Origin: Massarina eburnea CBS 473.64
Lineage: Eukaryota; Ascomycota; Dothideomycetes; Pleosporales; Massarinaceae
DNA: 64,000 bases
Assembly (NCBI GenBank): GCA_010093635.1
Contig: MU006781.1
Coordinates: 1,707,993 to 1,771,992 of the forward strand
Direction of reading: 5' to 3'
In this document: positions 55,152 through 64,000 of the stretch, in pieces
How positions within the stretch are numbered: position 1 is the stretch's first letter
Layout of the letters: each line of letters starts with the position of its first letter
The notes under the pieces: generated by a model
The model's input: only the letters and a program-made list of their open reading frames with translations
Databases searched by the model: none
Told to the model about the DNA's origin: nothing
Translations under genes and position numbers: made by a program

Positions 55152-56305
55152 TCACTTCTTCTCGCTTGTCTCCTTGGCCAAACCAGCCTTCGATATCGCA
55201 TTATCAACCCCGCTCCACCTCCTCACCAGAGCCTGCACACCCACAGGCAACACACCAAGAACCTGAATATACTTCGAGTAAAGCGGCACCGCAATCTCTC
55301 CGCTCTCGCCCTTTTCGATCAGCTTCAGAATATCCTTGGTGATCTCCGCCGGGCTGATAACAGGGGCAAGGAAGTTGCTAGGCGTCTTCACGCCAGCAAA
55401 CATCTTCGTGCCTATCTGTCCTGGTGTAACAAGAATAGTCTTGATTTCGTCGGCATCGGGAATCTGGGCTAGTTCGGCGCGGAGGGAATGGTGGAGAGCG
55501 AGGAGGGCGGCTTTGGACGCGGCGTACGAGGAGAGGTTGGCGGCACCGAGGTGGCCGAGCACGGAGGAGACAGTTACAATGGTTCCGCGGCGCTCGCGGA
55601 TCATATGTGGGAGGAAGGTGCGGATAGTGGCGAAGTGGGACAGGGTGTTTGTGCGGAAGGTCTGCTCGACGTCTTCGGCTGTGGAATCGAGGATGGATTT
55701 GGTGTTGACGATGCCAGCGTTGTTGATGAGAATGGTTGGAGGGCCGAGCTGGTATGGAATTAGCACCCACTTCTGGCCGTAGGCTGTACCTCACTTACAT
55801 CTTCCACTATCTCCGCCGCAACAGCCTCGATCTGCTTCGGATCGCTGACATCGCACTCGTAGTACAGCACGCCCTTCTCCTCCTGCTCGTCCTGGTCCAC
55901 CTTCTTCTTGTCCAAAACCGCCACGTTTGCATTACGCATCCCGTACGTCTCCGCCAACAGACCACCCAGCCCCTCAACACCCCCCGTGATCACGATGACC
56001 TCTTCGCTCAGATCCACCTCCCGCGGTCTCCCAAACGCGATCCTGTCGCTGAAGATGCCAAAGATGCCAATAGCGCTCATAGCCATCGCCCACACCGTCG
56101 CGATCACCATCTCAGGCGCGCCATAGGGCGTGTACTGGGCGCGCAGGCAGAGCACGATGATCCAAGATGTCCACGGATGGAACAACGTGTATCCCAACAC
56201 GTACCAGATCAGATCGACGGTGAGGTAGTGGTGCCATGGCTCGTCCGGACGATCGGCTCTCTTGGGGAGGCTGACAGAAACTTCTTTGAGCTTGGGGGTG
56301 CTCAT
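55152..56305 (-). CDS. Membrane-associated short-chain dehydrogenase/reductase
   Basis: This is an NAD(P)-dependent oxidoreductase of the SDR superfamily, resembling the RDH10/17-beta-HSD11-like lipid or retinol dehydrogenases. Two exons (56305-55799, 55748-55152) give 367 residues. Hydrophobic segments near residues 25-85 should anchor it to the ER or lipid droplets. The cofactor motif is TGGVEGLGG, followed by NNAG and the catalytic Ser-Tyr-Lys in VSSVLG and YAASK. The C-terminus is hydrophilic and ends in KETSEKK. I start at ATG 56305; an in-frame ATG at 56338 would add 11 residues. The 50 nt intron is GT-AG, phase 0. The substrate is unknown. Confidence 0.88.
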
Positions 56306-56885
56306 CGTGGGCGAGCTGCAGGGAGGTTGTTGAATCATCGCGGTGTAGCGGGGCGGCGAGCGCGTCTTCGCCGCTTATGTCAATTGGTGATTAAATTAGA
56401 TATTTCGGAATAGAAGCTACCCAGGAGCTGCAGAATGAAGAAAGAGTGAATTAAGACGAGATGAGGAGGGAAAGAGACCTTTTGTCCTTACTAGCAAGTC
56501 ATGATCTGTTGCGTTCTGAGGTACAGTGTGTTTCATCCTTAGGCATGCACCATGTGAGGTGATGAGGCCTGCTCCAAATCAAGGCCCGTTCCGAATCTGC
56601 AGTGGGAATGTCTAACTATGAGTTCTTATCCTGTCTCGCGCACCATCGTGTTACCTAACGTTACATACTGACAGAAAAGCCTTCAAACTCCAGTGTACAT
56701 GTCGATGGGTACCACATATGTAGGCTACACTAGACCACGCATCACGTGGTGGATGCCACGTCTTCACGTGACTGCGGGGACAATCTGGCTTAATCGGGTT
56801 AGTACATCCACCTCCCCAACGAATATACTTTTGCCTGTCCCCGCACCACTCTCGACCGAGCACCAACACCACCAATGCCCGGAAG
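56306..56885. other. Intergenic region
   Basis: These 580 bases separate divergent genes. Two CACGTGA-like or CACGTGG sequences (about 56741-56772) could be bHLH/E-box type sites. This is only a motif match. Confidence 0.4.
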
Positions 56886-57387
56886 ATGACGTTCCATCCT
56901 CGCTTCGATCCGTTCAACCCGGACCATACCCGCGACCTACCCGACCTTGGCCTCTCTGGCGTGGACTGGAATGATCCTGCAAGCGTCTTCCGTACTACCA
57001 CAGAGACGAGGAGTCCCTGAGCTTTCTCCAACACCCAACGGCAACAATGTGTCGACCTCATCTAATCATCAGCCTATATTCAAACTCAACCCCCGCAATC
57101 TCAAAGTCTTCCGCGCCCTTTTCTACACGCCCTCTGTTACTGCCACACCAGGGGAAGTACCTTGGACAAGCTTCTTGCAAGCAATGAAAGCCGTTGGCTT
57201 CGAGCCTCAGAAGCTCTACGGCAGTGTGTGGCAGTTCAGCCCATCTGGTCTTGACGTTGAGAAGAGCATTCAGTTCCACGAGCCACATCCTAGTGGGAAG
57301 CTGCCGTACATGACCGCAAGGCGCATTGGACGGAGGCTGAACCGCGCTTATGGGTGGGCGAGCGAAATGTTTGTGCCAAACCCTTGA
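56886..57387 (+). pseudogene. Conserved fungal protein of unknown function with a probable frameshift
   Basis: The frame starting at ATG 56886 (MTFHPRFDPFNPDHTRD) stops at 57018 after 44 residues. The next frame, from about 57019 to 57387, continues seamlessly with an RSP-ELSPTP-like join and a well-formed C-terminal block. That block (VPWTSFLQAMKAVGFEPQK, then QFHEPHPSGKLPY, then GRRLNRAYGW) matches a family of uncharacterised proteins I remember from many ascomycetes, where it is often multi-copy. A one-base deletion near 57010-57018, in the genome or the assembly, explains the break. No intron of sensible length repairs it. An alternative start at 56947 would give 146 residues without the conserved beginning. 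Confidence 0.55.
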
Positions 57388-58291
57388 GATTTGTGTTGGA
57401 GATGGTGTTGACAATTTCATACAACAATGGTAACTCAAATGTAAATGATTAGGAAATATGACTCAATGTACAATACTTCTGATATATCGAGCGGCTGACC
57501 AGCATCTTTCAAGACCTTACGAGAGGGGCGCTGTGTTCCGGAAGGTATCAACCTCAGTGTGACCAGTACGACAACTACTGCTGCCTCTCTCTCTCAGTCC
57601 AATGTAGAAGCTAGTGGACACGAATCAACCTTGGAATATTCCTAGTTCGGCAGGCATATCACGACAATGAGAATGGTGTCCCAAGAAGAAAAGAAATCAA
57701 TAATTCCAACACAAAGAGAGCACAGACACTGTATCCGGGGAGTACGGTGATACATGCATGTTATCTACTCGTCATCTCAAATTCTCATCCCAAATGACAT
57801 GTCGCATGAGTCTGTTACAATTTGTTCCATCACATGGCAGCCACCGCATGTTCACTGTGACACAACCATTACGTTGTCGCACGATGGGTTTCCTCAGAGG
57901 TGCCCGGAGGATCTGCACGCTACATGCGGATAGCATGGCAAGATGCCAAAGCTCATGTTGGCCTGGATGTGCATCGGCAGCGCTCCAAGTGGGAACTACT
58001 TGCGATGGAAGTTCACGAAACTGAAATGAGGTGTATTGTGGCAAGAACGAACACTTGCTAAGCAGATATCAGGGAAAGTCTGGTCGTATGTGAGGGCTAT
58101 ACGCTAATATAGACAATGGCTCGCACTCTTTGTACAGCTTGACGGAGTGTCGATAGTTTCGAGCGGGCAGAGAGTAGTGAATCACTGTGCTCTCAAAATC
58201 TACTTATAAGATGCGCACGCTGGCAAAGAAAGGCATCACCTTCTGAAGCCATCACATACGCCGACCCGAGACGTCAATCCGGACGACCGAC
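57388..58291. other. Intergenic region
   Basis: This 900-base stretch lies before the BYS1-domain gene. Opposing open frames at 57758-58044 shadow each other, and I do not accept either as a gene. Confidence 0.5.
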
Positions 58292-58839
58292 ATGTTCTTC
58301 ACGGCAGTCACTCTTGGACTACTCGCGTCTTTTGTTCCGTCCAATGGCCAAGAATTCAACCTCAACAACTATTGCGACAAGGACGTTTGGTTCTGGGACG
58401 TTGGCGGCCTAACCAGTGCGCCTACCCTGATCCCGGTCAACGATTACCAACAAGTCTACCTCGACCCAGACCCGGTCACCAAGGGGAAGGATATATTCGT
58501 CTCGTTCTCGAACACAACCGACATCTCGCTACCAACTCTCCACATTTCGTACGACGTGGATGGTGATTGGCAGGAAGAGGGCCATGTGCTATGGTACGCA
58601 ATGGCGAATATCAACGGCGTGCCGTTCAAGGGTCACCGAGTGAGAATTGATGGACCGTCCTGCCCAGAGGTATTGTGGAAGGACGGGGAGGGTAAGTTGA
58701 CCCTTGAATCACGTGAGATGAGATGAGATGAGATGAGATGAGATATACTGACTGCATATCACTTTCAGGGGACAGTGGAGTCAAGAACTGCCCCGATGCG
58801 CAGTACATGGACTTGAGGTTGTGCGTAGAGAATCCGTAG
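58292..58839 (+). CDS. Secreted BYS1-domain (thaumatin-like fold) protein 1
   Basis: This is a small secreted fungal protein of the BYS1/antigenic thaumatin-like family; the role is unknown, but members are abundant in pathogens and yeast-phase cells. Two exons (58292-58691, 58769-58839) give 156 residues. A signal peptide (MFFTAVTLGLLASFVPSNG) leads to a compact beta domain beginning NYCDKDVWFWDVGG. The middle (HISYDVDGD ... LWYAMANINGVPFKGH) matches the family's WYDLS-x-x-x-G-x-PF block. The end has paired cysteines (KNCPDAQYMDLRLC). The intron carries six tandem GAGAT copies. A related gene lies 3 kb away at 61559-62190. Confidence 0.78.
58715..58744. repeat. GAGAT microsatellite, 6 copies, in an intron
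   Basis: Six tandem copies of GAGAT lie inside the intron of the BYS1-domain gene, between the GTAAGT donor and the CTGAC branch site. Confidence 0.95.
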
Positions 58840-59370
58840 ATCTGGCTGGGAGTCTGACGGTGGCTAGACACTGGTTGCGATAGTGCTGTATAATACCTAT
58901 TGGAGACTAGAAGGGAATGATGAGAGTGCCAGCGCGTCACCACGTCTGAGCGGTGAATGACGCACGTGTCCCTGCCAAGGCGTCGGCGGTTCGGAGATGC
59001 GAAAAGGGCGCTACGCTGCTTTCGGCCGCTAGTGATGATCCGTCGATTGTGGTTCCAATCTCCAAATCCAATTCACGCCCAAGTCTTTGCTGTACACGCT
59101 TCCCACTGTGCCTACATGTTGCCCACGCTGTAGCGAACCATCGGCGAAGCGCAGCTGCATTTTCGTCCACAGACGCCGCATTCGTCCACCAGTTCTCGAG
59201 ACTTGCACGCTCCCCATTTTGCTCGACGCCGGCCAGCTCTAACTAAGCAGAAGCAGCCGCATCCGCATCCGCACCCGCACCCGCACCCTCACCCTCACTC
59301 TCGCCCTCACCACGCGCCTTCCTAGCACGGCCGGGTTCAGCAACGCTCCTGCCGACGTCGCAATCCCGCC
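58840..59370. other. Intergenic/5'-untranslated region with CCGCAY hexamers
   Basis: No gene is seen. A run of CCGCAT/CCGCAC/CCTCAC hexamers (about 59258-59310) just before the SDS3 start is probably a pyrimidine-rich 5' leader. Confidence 0.5.
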
Positions 59371-61076
59371 ATGGCGCGACACCGAAGCCCGTCGCTGGGA
59401 GACCATTTCCCTCTCGGCCACTCTGCAACCTCCCCGCAGCCGCAGGTCTCCAAGCGCGACAAGCGGCGCAACATGCTGGCCGAGAAGCTGACTGACATGA
59501 TGGCTTCCTTCTCAGACAACCGGGACAGCCACTACAGGGCCCAGCTGGCCGCCCTGCAGGCCGACATCAACCTCATCCTCAAAGCGGACCCCTACGCCAA
59601 CAAGCCGCTCGAGGACGGCGGAGAGGAGGCCACGGAGCTCATCACGCAGGTCATGGGCAACAATATGCCGACGGCCCCGAGCGCTGGCACCGACTACATT
59701 GCGCAGTGCGGCAAGCACTATGCGCGCTTCGTGGACGCCGTCAATGACGCCCTGGAGGAGCGCGACTACAACCTCACGATGCTCTGGGTAAGCCTTCACC
59801 CGCTCGGCCCGCTCGCCCGCCCGTCATATGCTAACGTTGGACCCGACAGAACAAGCACGAGAACAACAAGAATGAAATCGAGAACTCGCACTTTTACAAG
59901 GTGCAGATCGCCGAAGAAGAGCACAAGCTGCTCGCTGCCACGGTGCGCGAGCGCCTCATAACGAGCATACAGACGCGCACGGCCAAGCTCAAGCGCGAGA
60001 AGGAGCAATTGGACCTCTCGGACAGCAATGCCATGCTTCTGCACCCCAACCAGTTCAGCATCGGCCACCCCGCCAGCCCGGGCGGACCGCAGCAGCCGCG
60101 CAAAACACGTAGGACGGGACACAAGTTCGGCGATACGGAGGACACGGCAGCGGACAACAAGCGCAAGCGGAAGCTGTTCGAGGACGACGACTCGCCAGGT
60201 CCCTCCGGCCGCAACGCAGATCTCGGCATAGGATCGCCCTTCCGCGAAGCCAAGGCGCGCACCGTCAACGCGCAATTCGAGGCCTCAGCCTATTCGCTCG
60301 AGCGCCTGTTCACCGAGAAAGAGCTCAACATGGCCATGAACCAGGCCACGACGGCGGCATCGCACTTTTTCGCCAAGATAAGAAACGCCGATATAAACGG
60401 CGAGCCTGCGACCAACGGCACCAACGGCACCAACGGCGACCACGCCTCCGAGAATGGTGACGCGGGCGATGCGGACCAAGACTCTGACGACGTGCCCGGC
60501 GCAGTCGAAATGACACGCCAGGTCTCTTCGAACCCGCATGCCACCCGCGGTGCAACCCGCTCCGCACTCAATCTCAATATCGCCTCCGGCCAAATTCCCT
60601 TCATATACAACCCGCCGTTCGTGCTGGATGCGAAGATCTTCCAGAAGAGCAACGCTGCGGCCCCATCTCCTCCTGCACTTGCACCGCAAGATGTCGACCA
60701 AGACCTCAAGCTCATGCTCCGCGACGCACGACCCGACGACGAACTCAACGAGAAGCTGTTGCAGGCAGCCGTATCTACCGTACGCGCAAGAGAGTACCAG
60801 GTCCAGCCTCCCGACTACCGGGAACCTGTCAACGAGACAACTAGTTTCGTACGGAGTGTAGCTCCGCATCTCGATGTCGGCGGCGGCGCGCTGATGGGCG
60901 CGGGCGCAATGGGCGGCGTGCCGATGAGTGCGCAGAGCAGCATGGGAGGATACAGCGACGCAGGCGGAAACACGCCCCTAGGAAGGTTCGGTGAGAACAA
61001 CTTGGCCGCTGGTGGTGTAGCTATGGCGCGCACAGCGAGCGGAAACGGACGGAGGGGAGGACGGCGAGGCGCGTAA
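59371..61076 (+). CDS. SDS3: Histone deacetylase complex subunit Sds3-like
   Basis: This is a predicted subunit of the Rpd3L/Clr6-type histone deacetylase complex, nuclear. Two exons (59371-59787, 59850-61076) give 547 residues. The Sds3 coiled-coil core runs through KRDKRRNMLAEKL, the RAQLAALQADINLI helix and AEEEHKLLAATVRERL. The conserved NAMLLHPNQFSI plus SPGG and the basic RKTRRTGHK follow. Acidic and Asn/Gly-Thr repeats (TNGTNGTNG) form a disordered middle, and the C-terminus is Gly/Met-rich and ends in basic RRGGRRGA. The assignment rests on remembered sequence of ascomycete Sds3 proteins. It lies between the two BYS1 genes by position only. Confidence 0.75.
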
Positions 61077-61558
61077 ACAACCCCCGAAACTTTTCCTCTG
61101 TCTGATCTACGTCGTCATTGATTTTGCTGTATACCCAACGGCGTTTGTGGGCATATCATGTTGCATAGGAGGGTCATTGTGTAACTTCATGTCTACGCTC
61201 TACCGTGATGATTGCATTCCGTATATGGCGCTCAATCACATCGTTTGTATACGATTTCGTCTGCGTTTTATTGTTATACTGTTAATTGTTCCAGGGGTCA
61301 CGGTCAGGTGGGACAAAGGAAAATAGATAGGTTGCTCACACTATGATCAAGTTATAATCAAGTAATAGTTCCAAGTATTGTCACATCGATGCAGGAGATG
61401 GGGAAGTATGCGTGTGTTCATGTCATTAAACAAAGCGAGCCATCACAACAGCATATTATCTACCCCAGCATTACTCTCTCTTCCTCAGCCTTGTACATTC
61501 ATCCTCGACTAACAGCTCTTTCGGCCCCGGTTCAAAGTTTCTTGAGCTTCCACCAGAC
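61077..61558. other. Intergenic region between convergent genes
   Basis: These 480 bases lie between the convergent 3' ends of SDS3 and the second BYS1-domain gene. I see nothing to annotate. Confidence 0.5.
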
Positions 61559-62190
61559 CTACTCTTGGTCGCAAAGCTCGAGAATCAAATCCGTCTCGCC
61601 AAAGTAAGCCTTTGTGACTTGGCCCGCCGGCGTCTTGTCCCAAATGATGGCCTGTTGGAAATCGTCCGGCGCAAAGAACTTGACGATGGCGCCGCTGAAA
61701 GCATAGCCCCAGTTATTGACAGGACTGAGGTTGTAGTCTAAACGTCGTGTCCGGAATCAGTACATATCTCACGTGCATACAGTCCGTATACTCCGTATAC
61801 TGCCACTTACAGATGCTATCCCCAGCGTTGTAGGTGTAGGCCGCGTTCAGGATCGGCTTGACCCCGTCGAGACCAGCGGTAGTCGTGACTTGAACACTGG
61901 TTCCAGTGCGTGGGTCACGGTACAGCGGCTCGTGCCACGAAGTGTGTGCAGAGATCTGCTGGGTCGGTTTGCGGACAGAAGCAATGCTCGTGACCCAGAC
62001 AGGGCTATCGCAGTTGTTTTTGACTAAATGTTGGTGTGCGGGATCAGTGTATGTCTCCCATGCACTTCGAACCCTGGCATTGCTTACCCCAGAAGGCCGG
62101 TCCAGCTTGATCAGCTTCATTGGGGACGACGGGAGCGGCCAAAGCAGCGGCCGCGAGGGCGAGGGTGGTGATAGCGGTAGAGAAACGCAT
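61559..62190 (-). CDS. Secreted BYS1-domain (thaumatin-like fold) protein 2
   Basis: Three exons (62190-62088, 62023-61811, 61737-61559) give 164 residues. A signal peptide (MRFSTAITTLALAAAALA) precedes a domain starting KNNCDSPVWVTSIASV. It continues through SWHEPLYRDPRTGTSVQVT and NLSPVNNWGYAFSGAIVKFF, and ends with DLILELCDQE. The order of Cys, Trp and aromatic positions follows the BYS1/thaumatin-like pattern and parallels the neighbour at 58292-58839, although the two are quite diverged. Only two cysteines are present, enough for one disulfide between the ends. The introns are 64 and 73 nt GT-AG. It is likely secreted; the function is unknown. Confidence 0.75.
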
Positions 62191-63464
62191 AACTGCTGGT
62201 CGGCGTGAATCGTTGGTGAAGTTATCCAAGAATCCTGAAGCGACAGTGGCTAGAGACGAAGAAGATTGAGACGATTGCTGGAGTTGAGGCTTGAATGCTG
62301 AGTTGTGGGCTTGTAGTTTAGATCCAGTGGCAGCAGCCTGCCTCTCTTTATACCTTGTTAGCCTCGTCCTTGTAGTCTTCATATAGTCATCCTGTGGCTA
62401 TCAACCTTCCAGTGATATGTCCCAATATCGATTCATTGAGCAGAATTGGACTGTACACCCTACAATCCTAAGCAAGGGAGCACACGCGAGGAAGCTGACC
62501 GTCACGGCATGACAGACATGGTAGCGTATCCATTTCACATCCGTGACCGTCAACGTAAACAAATGCAGGGGTGTCTAGACAGGGCGTCCAAAGGATGGTC
62601 GAGATTGTATTTTTCCGGCGTGGTACAGGGCATGCGGTGGTACTGGGCCTTGCTGTAGGCACAGTTGAGTTGCATCCGTCTACATCATTGTTTGCTGGGA
62701 AACAACGTTGACGAATCGCAACCACATAATCCCGATATTACTATTGAAAGAACAAACGCTGGGTGGGGCACTGTTTATGGTGCAGTCAGGAGACTTAATG
62801 TCGGTGAGGCTCGTTAGGTTCCTAATAGTAGTCTTCTGTCGTGGAAGGAAGCAATTGGGCTCTTGGAGTAGCATATATCGACAAGTGTATGAAGTTCCCT
62901 CGTCGTCTCCAACCAAGCGGTTAGGCATCGAACTGTACTCTTGTGGTAACTTATACTTGCGTGCTCTGCGGGACTTTGGCACAGGCTGACGTAGCATTGC
63001 GCTGATCTCCCGGTATTGTTTTCAGTGAATCCGAATGATAGGGCATGTTCTGATATTCATCATGGTGAATTGCAATCCCGTTGACCCAAATTGCATGTCA
63101 TGAAGATAGTGGCGAAACGTGATGGTGCAGTCATTGGCGCGAGGGGTGTGTTTGAAGTTGCGGTTCAGCAGCAGGGTGACGCGAGCGCGAGTTTTGAGCT
63201 CATTGTTCCCAAAGGAGTAATATATAGATGGGCAGTAGCATGCCAGTGAAGATGTGTGAAGTGGGAACATCTGAACAAGTCGAGATTACTAATATCTCAC
63301 GTGATGTGCCCATGTAGACATGGCCCCGCCGTTAGGCCGAATAGCTCTGCCTCGGCTCAAGCTACTCCGCATTCCGCGACGTCAAGCCGCCTCGAGCTTC
63401 ATGTGACCGTGATCATTTTCGAGTCGCGAGCAATCTGACATCCAATTGCTTCTCATCCAGAGTC
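62191..63464. other. Intergenic region
   Basis: These 1.27 kb separate the second BYS1 gene from the thiolase and should carry both promoters, since the genes diverge. A TATATA at about 63219 is present. Overlapping short frames at 62446-62997 are shadows without support. Confidence 0.5.
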
Positions 63465-64000
63465 ATGTCAGCCTCTGCCCTCCGTGCAACGGCCAGGATG
63501 GCGTCTCGACCACAGCAACGGCTAGCCAGTATTCAAAGGCAATTCAGCACGTCCAGCCCGCAGAAGAAGGAAGTTAGAGATGCATATATTCTTTCTGCGA
63601 GCCGGACACCTACGGGAGCAGTATGTGACCCAAAAGGTCCTTGGAAGCTGTGCTTACAGGCTGCAGTTCAATGGAAACTTCACCAACGTCTCTGCGACGC
63701 AGCTCGGTGCCACCGCCATCAAGTCCGCCCTTGAGAAGTCAAAAGTGCCTGTATCCTCCATTGACGCCGTGTACATGGGCAATGTGCTCAGTGCAGGCGT
63801 TGGGCAAGCGCCTGCCCGTCAAGCTGCCATCTTCGCCGGTCTTCCCACCAACATCGAAGCCACAACCGTCAATAAAGTTTGCGCTTCAGGCCTGAAAGCA
63901 GTCAGTCTGGCTGCACAGACGATTGAGCTGAGCCAAGCGGAAGCCCAAGTAGCAGGAGGTTTCGAAAACATGACCAGAGTGCCGTACTACCTCAACCGCG
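63465..64000 (+). CDS. ERG10: Acetyl-CoA acetyltransferase (acetoacetyl-CoA thiolase), 5' part
   Basis: This thiolase condenses two acetyl-CoA to acetoacetyl-CoA, or the reverse, for mevalonate or ketone and isoleucine metabolism. Exon 1 is 63465-63620 and exon 2 runs from 63667 off the window end, so about 160 of the usual 430 or so residues are seen. The first 31 residues (MSASALRATARMASRPQQR...) are Arg/Ser/Ala-rich and end in FSTSS, a mitochondrial targeting sequence, so this is probably the mitochondrial form and not the cytosolic one. The acylated cysteine is in VNKVCASGLKA near residue 123. SASRTPTGA and NFTNVSATQLG are also family motifs. The 46 nt intron is GT-AG. No defect is visible in the part present. 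Confidence 0.92.

Noticed and set aside
1..64000. CRISPR arrays, bacterial operons or ribosome binding sites
   Set aside because: The genes are intron-bearing and fungal. No spaced repeat array or prokaryotic signal is present.

Overview
The window looks like a chromosome piece from a filamentous ascomycete, most likely Pezizomycotina and plausibly Dothideomycetes; the class is inferred. Genes carry short (about 45-120 nt) GT-AG introns with GTAAGT/GTATGT donors and CTAAC/CTGAC branch sites. They lie singly on both strands with no operons. The content is typically fungal: an NRPS-like carboxylate reductase, Dal5- and Jen1-type transporters, carboxypeptidase S1, BYS1-domain secreted proteins, and Hul5, Aha1, Ncs6 and Sds3 homologues. 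A 50-base run of N inside a coding repeat shows a draft assembly.

Layout. 0-2 kb: gene-free, with repeat debris and a tRNA-like fragment. 2-7.2 kb: a Dal5-type MFS transporter diverging from an adenylation-carrier-reductase (A-T-R) enzyme, possibly a minimal secondary-metabolism pair. 8.1-9.6 kb: a PAN/Apple-like membrane protein gene whose four exons join in one frame except for four in-frame TAG codons. 9.8-13.1 kb: a large SLIP-GC/dynamin-like GTPase gene whose ten exons splice perfectly but contain three in-frame TAGs. 13.9-27.4 kb: an ordinary gene block with a large disordered protein (KESE repeat and assembly gap), a serine carboxypeptidase with a GC-AG intron, HUL5, a GNAT acetyltransferase and a small tail-anchored protein. 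27.8-29.5 kb: a JEN1-type monocarboxylate permease. 30-33.5 kb: a second, more decayed paralogue of the GTPase. 34.3-35.4 kb: AHA1. 35.4-41.3 kb: a gene-poor gap. 41.3-56.3 kb: a fungal transcription factor, a second GNAT protein, a small secreted protein with an internal duplication, MDP-1 phosphatase, a secreted GH31 alpha-glucosidase, NCS6/CTU1, a secreted isochorismatase-like protein and a membrane SDR. 56.9-57.4 kb: a frameshifted conserved fungal ORF. 58.3-62.2 kb: two BYS1-domain secreted proteins flanking SDS3. 63.5-64 kb: the 5' end of a mitochondrial acetoacetyl-CoA thiolase, cut by the window edge.

Main result. Two multi-exon genes (8115-9644 and 9809-13060) keep every splice junction and the full frame, yet together contain seven premature stops, all TAG. 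The second GTPase copy (29978-33487) instead has two TAA, one TAG and a broken exon phase. The two GTPase copies have also each lost a different core G-motif residue. Light RIP-type decay (TGG or CAG to TAG, CAA to TAA) explains everything most simply. UAG-to-UGG A-to-I mRNA editing, known from sexual tissue of other ascomycetes, is a testable alternative for the TAG-only genes. The exon joins were worked out by hand from splice consensus, and the exact coordinates follow from that.
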